Shown here: positions 55,638 through 63,661 of the stretch, one piece after another
Numbering within the stretch: the stretch's first letter is position 1
Layout: every line of letters begins with the position of its first letter
Source of the DNA: Metallosphaera sedula DSM 5348
Lineage (GTDB): Archaea; Thermoproteota; Thermoprotei_A; Sulfolobales; Sulfolobaceae
Reading direction: 5' to 3'
NCBI RefSeq assembly: GCF_000016605.1
Contig: NC_009440.1
Coordinates: 620,001 to 684,000, forward strand
DNA: 64,000 bases
The notes under the pieces: generated by a model
What the model was told of the DNA's origin: nothing
What the model saw: only the letters and a program-made list of their open reading frames with translations
Databases searched by the model: none
Position numbers and translations under genes: made by a program

Positions 55638-56705
55638 GTGAAAGGGACAACTATACTATTTTCAAGGACAGTGTATGCCATAAGCTGGTTCTACCTGGCC
55701 CCTGAAATACCTAGAATACTGGAGGAGTTTCACGAGTCAAGCTTTATCTCTGGGGTGATACCCCTTTCCTTCTTTCTGGGATCTGGTATCATGCAGATTC
55801 CCTCAGCCTACTTGGGAACCAAGATTGGTCAAAGGAATTCCCTAGTCCTAGGTCTCCTGATCATGTCTGCGTCAGCCTTTTTTGTGGCATTCTCAGATTC
55901 CTTTACCTTAATTCTCCTTTCGTACTTTCTGGGAGGCGTGGGGGCATCCATGTTCTTCTCATCAGGCGGGGCCATACTCTCTGACCTAAATAGGGAGAGA
56001 TTGGGTTTTTCCCTGGGCCTGTATAACGCCCTCTTCTGTGTAGGGGGATTCCTGGGACTAAACTGGGCACTGGTTTACAATGTTGTGGGGTTTACCCTAG
56101 GCGCAGTCCTTGTGGGAGGCCTAACCTTTGTGTCAGCTCTATTGAATCTAAGGTTACCCAATCCCAGACCCTCTTGGAGAGCCATAAGGAATAGGAAAGT
56201 TATCATCCTTGGAGTGGCCACAGCGGGCATGTGGGGGGTTTATTATGCTGTTGGAGAGCTACTACCCTCCTTCATGGTATTTTATGAGCATCAGAGAGTC
56301 CTCACCAGTTCAGCTGTAACCAGTCTCCTGTTAGTATTTTCAGCTTTAGGCGGGGTCATGGGCTGGCTTGGTGACAGGATGAGCAAGATGAGACTAATGA
56401 TAGCGAGTGCGGTCATAACTTCCCTTTCTCCGCTTCTCATCTATACACCCCTCTACCTATTGGCCCTAGTCATCCTTGGAATATTCAATGAGCTCGCCTT
56501 CTCCCTCCTATACTCCGTGACGGCGTTAGAGGGAGGGATAAGGAATTCCAGTATAACTTTGGCTGTAGTCAATTCCCTCAATATCAGCCTTGGAACATGG
56601 CTCGAATTTCTTTCAGGCTATCTTGGTTTCTATGCCTGGGTAGTTATCTCTATAATAAGTGTTGTTCCTCTACTACTTTTGATGGGCCTTAGGACTCGCA
56701 CCTGA
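55638..56705 (+). CDS. MFS transporter
   Basis: 355 aa with about 11-12 membrane segments. The loop 2-3 signature is degenerate (AYLGTKIGQRNSLVLG) and the second-half one is MGWLGDRMSKMRLMIA. A basic loop LRLPNPRPSWRAIRNRKVI lies mid-protein. Substrate unknown. GTG 55638 fits a TATA-like cataataac at 55606-55614; an in-frame TTG at 55623 is the alternative. Divergent from nadK, sharing the AT-rich promoter. Confidence 0.85.
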   Translation: MKGTTILFSRTVYAISWFYLAPEIPRILEEFHESSFISGVIPLSFFLGSGIMQIPSAYLGTKIGQRNSLVLGLLIMSASAFFVAFSDSFTLILLSYFLGGVGASMFFSSGGAILSDLNRERLGFSLGLYNALFCVGGFLGLNWALVYNVVGFTLGAVLVGGLTFVSALLNLRLPNPRPSWRAIRNRKVIILGVATAGMWGVYYAVGELLPSFMVFYEHQRVLTSSAVTSLLLVFSALGGVMGWLGDRMSKMRLMIASAVITSLSPLLIYTPLYLLALVILGIFNELAFSLLYSVTALEGGIRNSSITLAVVNSLNISLGTWLEFLSGYLGFYAWVVISIISVVPLLLLMGLRTRT

Positions 56706-57090
56706 CCAAAAGAGAGACCTGAAAGACTTTGCTTTCGTTCTTTACCTCCACTATTCCCCTTGTATTGAGTAGTCTCACCTTGAATATTCTCTGCGGAGGA
56801 CCGCCGTTAACTCTCATGGTAACCCAGCTTGAAACTCCGTTGACTACAAGAACGCACTTTCCGTCAACTTTGAAGGTTATAGACTGGGAGGGCATAAGGT
56901 GTATGGAATTCTCGGTGTAACTGGTTCCCGGAAAGCTCAATGCCTCCAACATGATCTTTCTGTAATATCTTAACCACAGGCTACTCAGGGTAATCAATGG
57001 AAGTACCAGCAACAGGAGGAATTCAGCTAACATCATCAACAAAAGTGTATCATTTACTAATATCATTAACCTAGACGCGTAGTTGTACAA
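56689..57090 (-). CDS. Hypothetical protein with N-terminal membrane anchor, 133 aa
   Basis: Unknown. One long hydrophobic segment (residues 15-38, LLLMMLAEFLLLLVLPLITL) is followed by a beta-rich domain (SITFKVDGKCVLVVNGVSSW, IFKVRLLNTRGIVEV). The start is TTG 57090 or ATG 57066; a minus-strand AT box near 57107-57118 favours the first. The 3' end overlaps the MFS gene by 17 bases. Confidence 0.6.
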   Translation of the reverse strand: MYNYASRLMILVNDTLLLMMLAEFLLLLVLPLITLSSLWLRYYRKIMLEALSFPGTSYTENSIHLMPSQSITFKVDGKCVLVVNGVSSWVTMRVNGGPPQRIFKVRLLNTRGIVEVKNESKVFQVSLLVRCES

Positions 57091-57215
57091 AACTACACTC
57101 TCCTAGAAAAATTGATAGATAACACATCTTTAAATGGGCCTGATAGCTTTCATTACTATTCATGATTAATGTCGGAAAGTTTAAATAGTATAAATGTCTG
57201 AGTCTCATGGTTATC

Positions 57216-58214
57216 ATGGCTGAATACGAGGTTATAGTAATAGGAGGAGGACCTGTAGGCCTTTTCGGGACCTTCTACAGCGGGCTCAGGGATATGAAAG
57301 TTTTACTTATAGATTCACAGGACGAGCTAGGAGGACAATTGGTCACCCTATATCCGGAGAAGATGGTTTACGACGTAGGCGGTTTTGCCGGGATACAGGC
57401 GTACGATCTGGCCCAGAGACTCATTGAACAGGCAAAAATGTTCGGTCCTGATATAAGAACACGTGAATGGGCAGATACCCTAGAAAAGACGCAGGACGGC
57501 ATGTGGGTTGTTAAAACGGATAAGGGAGGAGAGTATAAGACTAAGACAGTGATGATTGCAGCAGGAATAGGGAAAATTACGCCTAGCAGATTAGGTGCTA
57601 AGGGAGAAGTAGAGTACGAGAACAAGGGAGTTTACTACACTGTCAGGAGGAAGAGCGAGTTCCAAGGTAAGAGGGTTCTCATTGTGGGAGGTGGTGACTC
57701 TGCGGTAGATTGGGCGCTAACTCTGGCACCCATAGCCAAGGAGGTCACGTTAATCCACAGAAGGGATCAGTTCAGGGCCCATGAGCGTAGCGTAAAGGAA
57801 ATGTTTGAGGTGGCCAAGGTCTATACCTGGCACGAGCTCAAAGAAGTCAAGGGAGATGGCAATAGGGTCACTCAGGCGATAATATTTGACAATAGGACCA
57901 AGGAGGAGAAAACTCTCAACGTCGACGCAGTAATCATCAGTATAGGACATAAGGGAGATCTTGGGAACATGTTGAAGTGGGGCCTTAACATGAAGGGGAG
58001 GGACATAGTAGTTAATGGTAAAATGGAGACCAATTTGCCCGGAGTTTACGCGGTTGGAGATATAGCCTCAGTTGAGGGCATGCCAAAGTTGGCCCTAATA
58101 GCAGTTGGGTTCGGACAGGCAGCAATTGCGTCAAGCGTGGCGAAGAAGTACGTGGATCCTAACGCCTCAGTGTTCGCAGGCCACAGCTCCGAAATGGATA
58201 AGTTCAAGAAGTGA
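57216..58214 (+). CDS. Thioredoxin reductase-like ferredoxin/NAD(P)H flavin oxidoreductase
   Basis: 332 aa two-domain flavoprotein of the TrxR fold. FAD motif GGGPVGLFG near residue 11, NAD(P)H motif [13 protein letters not shown] near 152, and the final FAD motif [12 protein letters not shown]. The redox CxxC of thioredoxin reductase is replaced, so it is closer to ferredoxin-NADP reductase type 2 (YumC). ATG 57216 (ATG 57207 upstream in frame), TATA-like tataaat at 57188-57194. Confidence 0.9.
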   Translation: MAEYEVIVIGGGPVGLFGTFYSGLRDMKVLLIDSQDELGGQLVTLYPEKMVYDVGGFAGIQAYDLAQRLIEQAKMFGPDIRTREWADTLEKTQDGMWVVKTDKGGEYKTKTVMIAAGIGKITPSRLGAKGEVEYENKGVYYTVRRKSEFQGKRVLIVGGGDSAVDWALTLAPIAKEVTLIHRRDQFRAHERSVKEMFEVAKVYTWHELKEVKGDGNRVTQAIIFDNRTKEEKTLNVDAVIISIGHKGDLGNMLKWGLNMKGRDIVVNGKMETNLPGVYAVGDIASVEGMPKLALIAVGFGQAAIASSVAKKYVDPNASVFAGHSSEMDKFKK

Positions 58215-58226
58215 TTTTCCCTCTAG

Positions 58227-59093
58227 ATGAAATGCGTTAAAGTACCCAGGAGGCTCATGGGGAAAGTTAGGGTCAAGAGGGCCCCTGGGTACGAGGTACT
58301 ATACGAAGGTGATTTTGCACTCATTCCTGTGTCAGAAGTAAGCGAAGGACTGGAAGTAGTTGAGTGCAATCCTCCTCTTAGGAGGGAAACCCCTAGACTT
58401 AACGAGATTGTCCCTGGAATTTCCTCCTTTTACATCGTGGGCGATATAATGGTAATTTCCCCCAAGAGGGAACTAACCCAGAAGGAGATAGAGAAGATAA
58501 TGGTAACCTACAACAGAGTGAAAGCAATTTACCTGAGAAGGAAGGTCACGGGAGAACTAAGGGTGAATGAACTGGTTCACCTTGCGGGAGAGAAAAGGAC
58601 GACCACCACCTTCAATGAGGGAGGATTGAAATACTTCGTGGATCTGGCAAAGGTTTATGTAAATCCTTCCTTGGCTACGGAGAGGCTTAAGATTGTGGAC
58701 AGCATCCCCCAAGGTAGTAGGGTGTTGGACGCCTTCACTGGATATGGAGCTCTCGCGCTTCAGCTGGCGAGAAAACTAGGCTATGTCGTTGCAGGTGACC
58801 TTAACCTAGATGGGCTCATGATGGCGTCAAAGTCCGCAAAGTTGAACTCCAGTAAGCTAGTTCTAGATCTAGTTCACTTTGACGCCCACAACCTTCCTTT
58901 CAGGGATAAGGCCTTTGACCTTGCCATAGGTGATAATCCAACAATGATTGATGAGTTTGTGAACGAGCTTTGCAGGGTGTCAAGATCCGTGATCCTGTAC
59001 AAGCTGGGAAGAATTCAGGAAGGATGGGAAAAGGTTAACGACTATTCTAAGGATCTCGTCATCATGAAGCGGGTCCTGAGATGCGACGAGTAG
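58227..59093 (+). CDS. Trm5-like tRNA (guanine) methyltransferase family protein
   Basis: 288 aa. The C-terminal half has the Met-10/Trm5 pattern: KYFVDLAKVYVNPSLATERL, then VLDAFTGYGALALQLA (motif I), VVAGDLNLDGL and FDAHNLPFRDKAF. The catalytic NPP-type motif reads DNPTM, which deviates, so m1G37 or wyosine-pathway activity is not assured. The last 114 bases overlap, antisense, the end of the DUF371 gene. Confidence 0.8.
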   Translation: MKCVKVPRRLMGKVRVKRAPGYEVLYEGDFALIPVSEVSEGLEVVECNPPLRRETPRLNEIVPGISSFYIVGDIMVISPKRELTQKEIEKIMVTYNRVKAIYLRRKVTGELRVNELVHLAGEKRTTTTFNEGGLKYFVDLAKVYVNPSLATERLKIVDSIPQGSRVLDAFTGYGALALQLARKLGYVVAGDLNLDGLMMASKSAKLNSSKLVLDLVHFDAHNLPFRDKAFDLAIGDNPTMIDEFVNELCRVSRSVILYKLGRIQEGWEKVNDYSKDLVIMKRVLRCDE

Positions 59094-59489
59094 CACCTTT
59101 ATTTCCCCCTGTCTCAGCCTGGGTATCAAGTCCCTTCGAAGGTCCCTCGCTGACTTGTTGGCCTTAATCAGAATGGTACCGTCGGAGATAAAGTCGGACT
59201 TCCTAACTATCATCTTTATATCCGAGCTGAAGGGTAAATCCCTAGACCCTCTCCCCATAACCATGTCCATGAAGCCATCCTTCATGATAACAAGGTAGCC
59301 ATATCCCTCGTTTCTAAGAATATCCTTCACCTCGTTGGATAGATGAAGAGCTCCCTTATCTGAGTTAATACAGATAATACAATCCCCTCTCTTGGTAAGA
59401 AAGTTCTCTCTGGTTATCTCCAGGGTTGTCCTATGCTTGGCTAGAACATTTTCATGTCCGAAACAGGTAATCACGTCAGTGGCTATCAT
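58980..59489 (-). CDS. DUF371 family protein
   Basis: 169 aa; archaeal protein of unknown function. The family signature is clear: DVITCFGHENVLAKHRTTLE, LTKRGDCIICINSDKGA and KANKSARDLRRDLIPRLRQG. The usual end is near KVLLVAS; about 30 further residues (QDPLHDDEILRIVVN on) are encoded antisense to the Trm5-like gene. The start overlaps the YhbY gene by 14 bases. Confidence 0.88.
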   Translation of the reverse strand: MIATDVITCFGHENVLAKHRTTLEITRENFLTKRGDCIICINSDKGALHLSNEVKDILRNEGYGYLVIMKDGFMDMVMGRGSRDLPFSSDIKMIVRKSDFISDGTILIKANKSARDLRRDLIPRLRQGEIKVLLVASQDPLHDDEILRIVVNLFPSFLNSSQLVQDHGS

Positions 59490-59736
59490 GTCTCCTCAGT
59501 ATGAAGGTTCTTCCCCTTACCTCTACCAGTTCGCTCTCGGTTTCCCTTGCCACAATTTCAGGGATCTCCCCTCTATCGAGCGATTTATCAAGTAACTTCA
59601 CCTTTACGGTACCATGATCCTTAAGGTGTCTCCTTATTTCCTCCTTGACTCCCTCCGTGAGTCCCCTTTTTCCTATCCTTATTTCTGCCCCTTCGGCGAT
59701 TACGTCCTTCAAGTTTCTCCTTGTTTCTGGTGTCAT
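59476..59736 (-). CDS. YhbY/CRM-domain RNA-binding protein
   Basis: 86 aa single CRM domain. The GxxG-type loop is IRIGKRGLTEGVKEEIRRHL, followed by KVKLLDKSL. YhbY proteins bind pre-50S ribosomal RNA. The ATG at 59736 lies 116 bases inside the 3' part of the RNase P subunit gene, in another frame. The domain starts right at the N-terminus, so the start is well supported. Confidence 0.9.
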   Translation of the reverse strand: MTPETRRNLKDVIAEGAEIRIGKRGLTEGVKEEIRRHLKDHGTVKVKLLDKSLDRGEIPEIVARETESELVEVRGRTFILRRHDSH

Positions 59737-60007
59737 ATCTCCTTATCCAACCACACACTAGGCACGTTCTAATTAAAATCTTTGATCTTACTCTTCTTCT
59801 TTCCGTGACTCCAGGGATCAGCGGGGTTAAGCACTTCCTGCAGTATTTTCTCTTGAATTTCAGAGGTAATTTTACCCTGGCCTTCGATGTATACTGAACT
59901 GCGAGTTTCACATATTCCCTGGACAGGTCTAGGTTTCCCTCAAACGCTTCGCTGACAGCCATATCAATAAGTTTCATCGCCCTCTCTAGAACCGCTCCCC
60001 TTTTCAA
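59621..60007 (-). CDS. rnp4: RNase P protein component 4 (Rpp21/Rpr2)
   Basis: Protein subunit of archaeal RNase P, 128 aa. Zinc ligands CRKC and CLVC flank the central loop, with LKFKRKYCRKCLTPLIPG and CGWIRRYD as signatures. After RRYD comes a 38-residue very basic, Gly/Arg/Lys-rich tail, encoded in the region that also codes for YhbY in another frame. Typical homologs end soon after this point. ATG at 60005-60007, divergent from nep1. Confidence 0.9.
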   Translation of the reverse strand: MKRGAVLERAMKLIDMAVSEAFEGNLDLSREYVKLAVQYTSKARVKLPLKFKRKYCRKCLTPLIPGVTERRRVRSKILIRTCLVCGWIRRYDTRNKEKLEGRNRRRGRNKDRKKGTHGGSQGGNKETP

Positions 60008-60058
60008 TGGGTTACACTATTTCGCAAACTATTTTTTATCTTTCCGTTATCCGGTGAC

Positions 60059-60688
60059 ATGGATATTATTCTCTTGGAGTCCTCACTCGAACTTGTACCG
60101 CCTGAGATTAGGGATCATCCCAGTGTTGTTAAGAACGCTGAGAGACAGGGAAAGGATCCATCTCACGTTCTCCTTGATGTTTCGCTTCACTATCACGCCA
60201 TGCGGAATTTGCCCCACAAGGAGAAGAGAGGAAGGCCAGACATAGTTCATACAGCACTACTAGTTACGCTGACTGACCCTGACTTTAGGGGTAACCTTTA
60301 CATTCATACCCTCGATTCCAAGGTGATCAGGGTGTCCAGGGAGATGAGACCTCCAAAGAACTACTCTCGTTTCGTCGGATTGATGGAACAGCTCCTAGTT
60401 TATGGCAAAGTTCCACTGAAGGATGAACCACTCATGGAAATCACCTCCCTTTCCCTTAGTGACCTCGTCCGTGATAGGGGTTTGATTCTCCTGGACGAAC
60501 GAGGGACAAGGGTAGCGAGAACCGCACTTTGTGACCGTAACGAGTTCATAGGGATTGGAGCTTTTCCCCATGGAGATTTTAGCATAGAAACCAAGACGTT
60601 ATCCAAGGGAAGCTTCTCCATTAGCCAGAACGTGTTGGAAACTCAGAACGTTCTCTGCAGATTAATTTCAGCCTGCATTCATGATTGA
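60059..60688 (+). CDS. nep1: Nep1/Emg1 rRNA pseudouridine N1-methyltransferase
   Basis: SPOUT methyltransferase that methylates a pseudouridine of 16S rRNA, 209 aa. Blocks: LLDVSLHYHAMRNLP, KRGRPDIVHTALLVT, the knot region FIGIGAFPHGDF and C-terminal NVLCRLISA. ATG 60059. Divergent from rnp4, within an RNA-maturation cluster. The 3' end overlaps the convergent RHH-like gene by 10 bases. Confidence 0.94.
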   Translation: MDIILLESSLELVPPEIRDHPSVVKNAERQGKDPSHVLLDVSLHYHAMRNLPHKEKRGRPDIVHTALLVTLTDPDFRGNLYIHTLDSKVIRVSREMRPPKNYSRFVGLMEQLLVYGKVPLKDEPLMEITSLSLSDLVRDRGLILLDERGTRVARTALCDRNEFIGIGAFPHGDFSIETKTLSKGSFSISQNVLETQNVLCRLISACIHD

Positions 60689-61257
60689 GATATCCTTGCC
60701 TTCGCATAAATTATTCCGCCGGGCGAAGGAGTAAGCTCGAGGATAGTGAAACCATAACTCTCCACTATCTTCTTGAAAACCATAGATGCGCAGAAGGTGG
60801 ATTCAAGGCTGAAACCTGTTCCTGCTAACCTAAGTTCAAAGTCGTCATTCTCGAGCTTTCTTATTTTCAAGTCCTTTATGGGCAGTGCCGATTTGACACT
60901 CTCGTAGACGCTCATCAACTCCTCTAGGGTTGACGCCCTCGACTTCAGATACGATGCAACCTGTAATCCTGCCCCCTCACAGATGGACTGAAATCCTTTC
61001 TGATCCTTCTCATACGCCAGCCTAGCCAAGTTTTCAATATACCATGAGGTAACGGGGACGATATCTAGGTCTTTAAAGATCTTATATAGCTCAACTATGT
61101 CCTGCAGTTTCGTGGAGTCCTCTCCCATCTTTATCGTTTCCAGCATTGCCTTTAGTGCAAGGTTGGTTAGGGAGTAAATGGTATACCCTCTACTCTTTGC
61201 CTCCTTCTCTATCTCCTTGATCAGCTCACTATCCGCCGCTATATTTACTCTGCCCAA
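60679..61257 (-). CDS. Hypothetical protein with ribbon-helix-helix-like N-terminus, 192 aa
   Basis: The N-terminus VNIAADSELIKEIEKEAKSR, then GYTIYSLTNLALKAMLE, reads as a ribbon-helix-helix DNA-binding fold. The rest is helical (LQDIVELYKIFKDLDIVPVT) with a C-terminal alpha/beta part (DFELRLAGTGFSLEST). May be a regulator; function unknown. The start codon is ATG at about 61255-61257, followed by an AT-rich spacer. Confidence 0.65.
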   Translation of the reverse strand: MGRVNIAADSELIKEIEKEAKSRGYTIYSLTNLALKAMLETIKMGEDSTKLQDIVELYKIFKDLDIVPVTSWYIENLARLAYEKDQKGFQSICEGAGLQVASYLKSRASTLEELMSVYESVKSALPIKDLKIRKLENDDFELRLAGTGFSLESTFCASMVFKKIVESYGFTILELTPSPGGIIYAKARISQS

Positions 61258-61339
61258 CTATGTTCACAAATATGTACATAATGATACTTTATAAAATCTT
61301 TGTAATGTATTTTACTAATGCTATCTAGTTTAGACCTCT

Positions 61340-61486
61340 CTAGTGAGGTGTGAAGGCTATTATATCGAATATAATAAATAATATCAGAGCTATAATGAAT
61401 CCTCCCAAATACCAGTTACCATCCTTAAAGAGTGCCTTTATCAAATCTAAAATCCCATTTATTTCATTCTTACTTTTTTCAGTCAT
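61340..61486 (-). CDS. Small single-span membrane protein, 48 aa
   Basis: A complete frame from ATG (61484-61486) to TAG (61340-61342), too short for ordinary gene callers. A charged N-terminus (MTEKSKNEINGILDLIKALF) and a GNWYLGG turn are followed by one hydrophobic helix (FIIALILFIIFDIIAF) and a TPH end. A minus-strand TATA-like agtttttaatg at 61502-61512 lies about 20-26 bases upstream. Topology suggests N-in, C-out. No homolog recognised. Confidence 0.6.
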   Translation of the reverse strand: MTEKSKNEINGILDLIKALFKDGNWYLGGFIIALILFIIFDIIAFTPH

Positions 61487-61734
61487 ATGACATACTTTGA
61501 TGGACTCATTAAAAACTTTTCCTCATTATTTCTATAATAACACTATTAACCCTGTGAAACCTTAGCGGATTCTTAGGCTCTACAATCACGTGATGCTTAC
61601 AACTCTCTATACCCGATCCACATGGTTGTCGGTAATATCATTAGCGAGGAGGGATAGTACGCTCTTGAGGGCGAATTTGTGAGGCATTTCAACACTTTTT
61701 TATATCATTGTCGCACTATTACTCACGATCAGGG
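61487..61734. promoter_or_regulatory. Spacer with promoters for the small membrane protein and aRF1
   Basis: A 248-base spacer. At the right end, ttttatat (61697-61704) is the TATA-like box of aRF1, about 30-38 bases before ATG 61735, so the mRNA would have a leader of only a few bases. Otherwise only a cttag...cttag direct repeat near 61561-61576 and no recognisable RNA gene. Confidence 0.5.
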
Positions 61735-62839
61735 ATGAGTCTTTGACAAGTACCTCATAAGTAGGCAGGAACTCAAGGTTCTCCTTAGGGAACTTAAGAA
61801 GTGGAGTGCACCTGCGACGGTTTTGCTCTCCCTATACATCCCGCCAGGTAGACCTGTAGCTGATGTAGTTAACATGTTGAGGCAAGAGGCATCAATCTCA
61901 CAAAACATCAAGTTAAAGAGGACAAGGGATGCCGTGGAATCTGCGATAACAACCGCAATAGATAGGCTCGTGAGCATTAACAAGATCCCCGAAAATGGTT
62001 TAGTGCTTTTCTGCGGGGAGAACTTCGACACAGGGGGGTTCAAGTGCTACATGTTCTCTCCTCCAGAGAAGGTCACAGTCTACTTCTACCGAACAGACAA
62101 GCAGTTCCACACGGAGTTCCTCGAGGATATGGTAGAAGTATCGGAGGTATACGGCCTACTGATCGTGGAGAGGGATCAGGGAACCATAGGAGTCTTAAGG
62201 GGTTCAAGGATTGAGGTTCTAGAGGAGATGGAAGGTTATGTTCCAGGAAAACATATGATGGGTGGACAAAGCCAAAGAAGAATTGACAGGATTATTGAGG
62301 AGCTCTATCATGATTTCTTGAAGAGCTTTGGCGAAAAGGTAAACAACTATCTCCTGCCCTATCTCGAAAGCGGTAAATTAAAGGGAATTCTCCTGGGAGG
62401 TCCAGGATACGCGAAGAAGGACTTCTACGACTCTGACTACATTGACTACAGATTGAAGAAACTGATCTTGCTCCCCTTGATCGATATCGGATACCAAGGA
62501 GAGGCAGGGCTTAGGGAAATGGTAATGAAGTCTAAGGACGTTCTTAAGAACCAGAAATACATAGAGGTGGAGGACCTAATAGAGGAATTGAAGTATCATC
62601 TAGCCAAGGATGATGGGCTAGTGGTTTATGGGAAGGAGGAAATAAACAAGGCCTTGCAGATGGGTGCCATAGACAAGTTAATTATATTTGATGACGGGAC
62701 CGAGGAGAACGAGAAAATGGTTCAGGAAGCCGAGAAGTACGGAACTAAGGTTTACCTAGTAGGAGATGAGATACCTGAGGCTGAGTGGGTAAGGAAAACC
62801 TTCAGTGGCATGGTGGGGAAGCTTAGGTTTAGGATCTGA
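61735..62839 (+). CDS. prf1: Peptide chain release factor aRF1, requiring a +1 frameshift at codon 3
   Basis: Recognises all three stop codons and releases the peptide. The product is 367 aa when ATG 61735 is read as Met-Ser-Leu and the frame shifts +1 at CTT TGA C, continuing [20 protein letters not shown]. Decoding-domain NIKL (residues 57-60, usually NIKS), FCGENF (92-97) and the catalytic GGQ (176-178) follow, then the C-terminal domain. Without a shift translation ends after three codons. In the main frame the first usable start is TTG 61823, which would delete 29 residues including the first helix and most of the first strand of the decoding domain. A one-base insertion error is the main alternative. 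Confidence 0.85.
61741..61747 (+). promoter_or_regulatory. Candidate +1 programmed frameshift site CTT TGA C
   Basis: The zero frame reads ATG AGT CTT TGA and stops; +1 slippage of the CTT-decoding tRNA onto TTT places GAC in the A site and opens the release-factor frame. The heptanucleotide is identical to the frameshift site of bacterial prfB. A short aggg (61731-61734) lies upstream but no strong Shine-Dalgarno-like stimulator is seen at the bacterial spacing. Confidence 0.6.
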
Positions 62840-62907
62840 ATTGCTGATGGGTCAATCATCTCTTCGTAACTCGGGAAAAACTCAACAAGTATGAAAGTTA
62901 ATTTTGC

Positions 62908-63531
62908 TTAATCTATCATTTTTCTTCTCTTCATCTCGGATAGTATTCTTTGTAATGGTATGGGTGGCGTGATGCCGTAGTTCTCCTTAAACCCGGACTC
63001 TATAACTTTACCGTCCACTGAACGCCTCTCATCTATTAGTTTCTTAACCAGGTTGATCTCATCCTCCCAGTAATTCCACGGATACATAAACCATGCCCAA
63101 TCTGTAACAAGCTGAGCATAGAAATCAGGTTTGAACTTGGATGAGGTCTCGATGTGTTGAAGTGTAGCAGTTTTCATTTCTCTTGGCGAGAAGTTCTCGC
63201 TAACGTATTTACTTGTTAGGATAAGACTATCGCCTGTGTCCGTTATGTCGTCCACTATGAGTACCTTCTTGTCACTCAGATCAACCTTGTAGGGATACTT
63301 AATTCTGGCCTCAGGCGTGTGGGAAGCAGTCACGACCCAGTGCTCCACCTTAAGCGATAGTACATCGACCACGCCCAATGAATCTGCTAGCAGTCGAGCA
63401 GGGACTAGACCTCCCCTGGCCACGGCAATGATGACATCAGGAGAAAATTCGCCCTTAATCTTTTCACTAAGTATTTCGGAAAGCTTAACTATCTCCTCCC
63501 AAGTTACCACTTTTACTGGGATTTTAGGCAA
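62908..63531 (-). CDS. Purine phosphoribosyltransferase family protein
   Basis: Type I phosphoribosyltransferase, 207 aa, for nucleobase salvage (hypoxanthine, guanine or xanthine). The PRPP motif is [14 protein letters not shown] near residue 90. The N-terminal [15 protein letters not shown] and the hood region [17 protein letters not shown] are typical of archaeal GPT/XPRT-like enzymes. Base specificity is not readable. ATG at 63529-63531. Confidence 0.9.
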   Translation of the reverse strand: MPKIPVKVVTWEEIVKLSEILSEKIKGEFSPDVIIAVARGGLVPARLLADSLGVVDVLSLKVEHWVVTASHTPEARIKYPYKVDLSDKKVLIVDDITDTGDSLILTSKYVSENFSPREMKTATLQHIETSSKFKPDFYAQLVTDWAWFMYPWNYWEDEINLVKKLIDERRSVDGKVIESGFKENYGITPPIPLQRILSEMKRRKMID

Positions 63532-63661
63532 GGTTTCAGGAACCCCCTACCCTTTTTGCTCAACTCCTTAATCAAGTTTACTACGCGGAACGGTAAGGTC
63601 TTTCATGCTGTGACTCATAGGTGTTGTATAACTTCACTCCACTCAACACAAATGCAACATC

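Noticed and set aside
61595-61640. Possible C/D box sRNA around the gtgatgc in the spacer before aRF1
   Set aside because: A C-box-like string is present but no convincing D box or terminal stem at the right distance.
61823-62839. aRF1 starting at TTG 61823 as a complete 338-aa protein
   Set aside because: This removes the first helix and most of the first strand of the decoding domain. The upstream +1 frame encodes clearly matching sequence, so the short form is probably only an artefact of the zero-frame stop.
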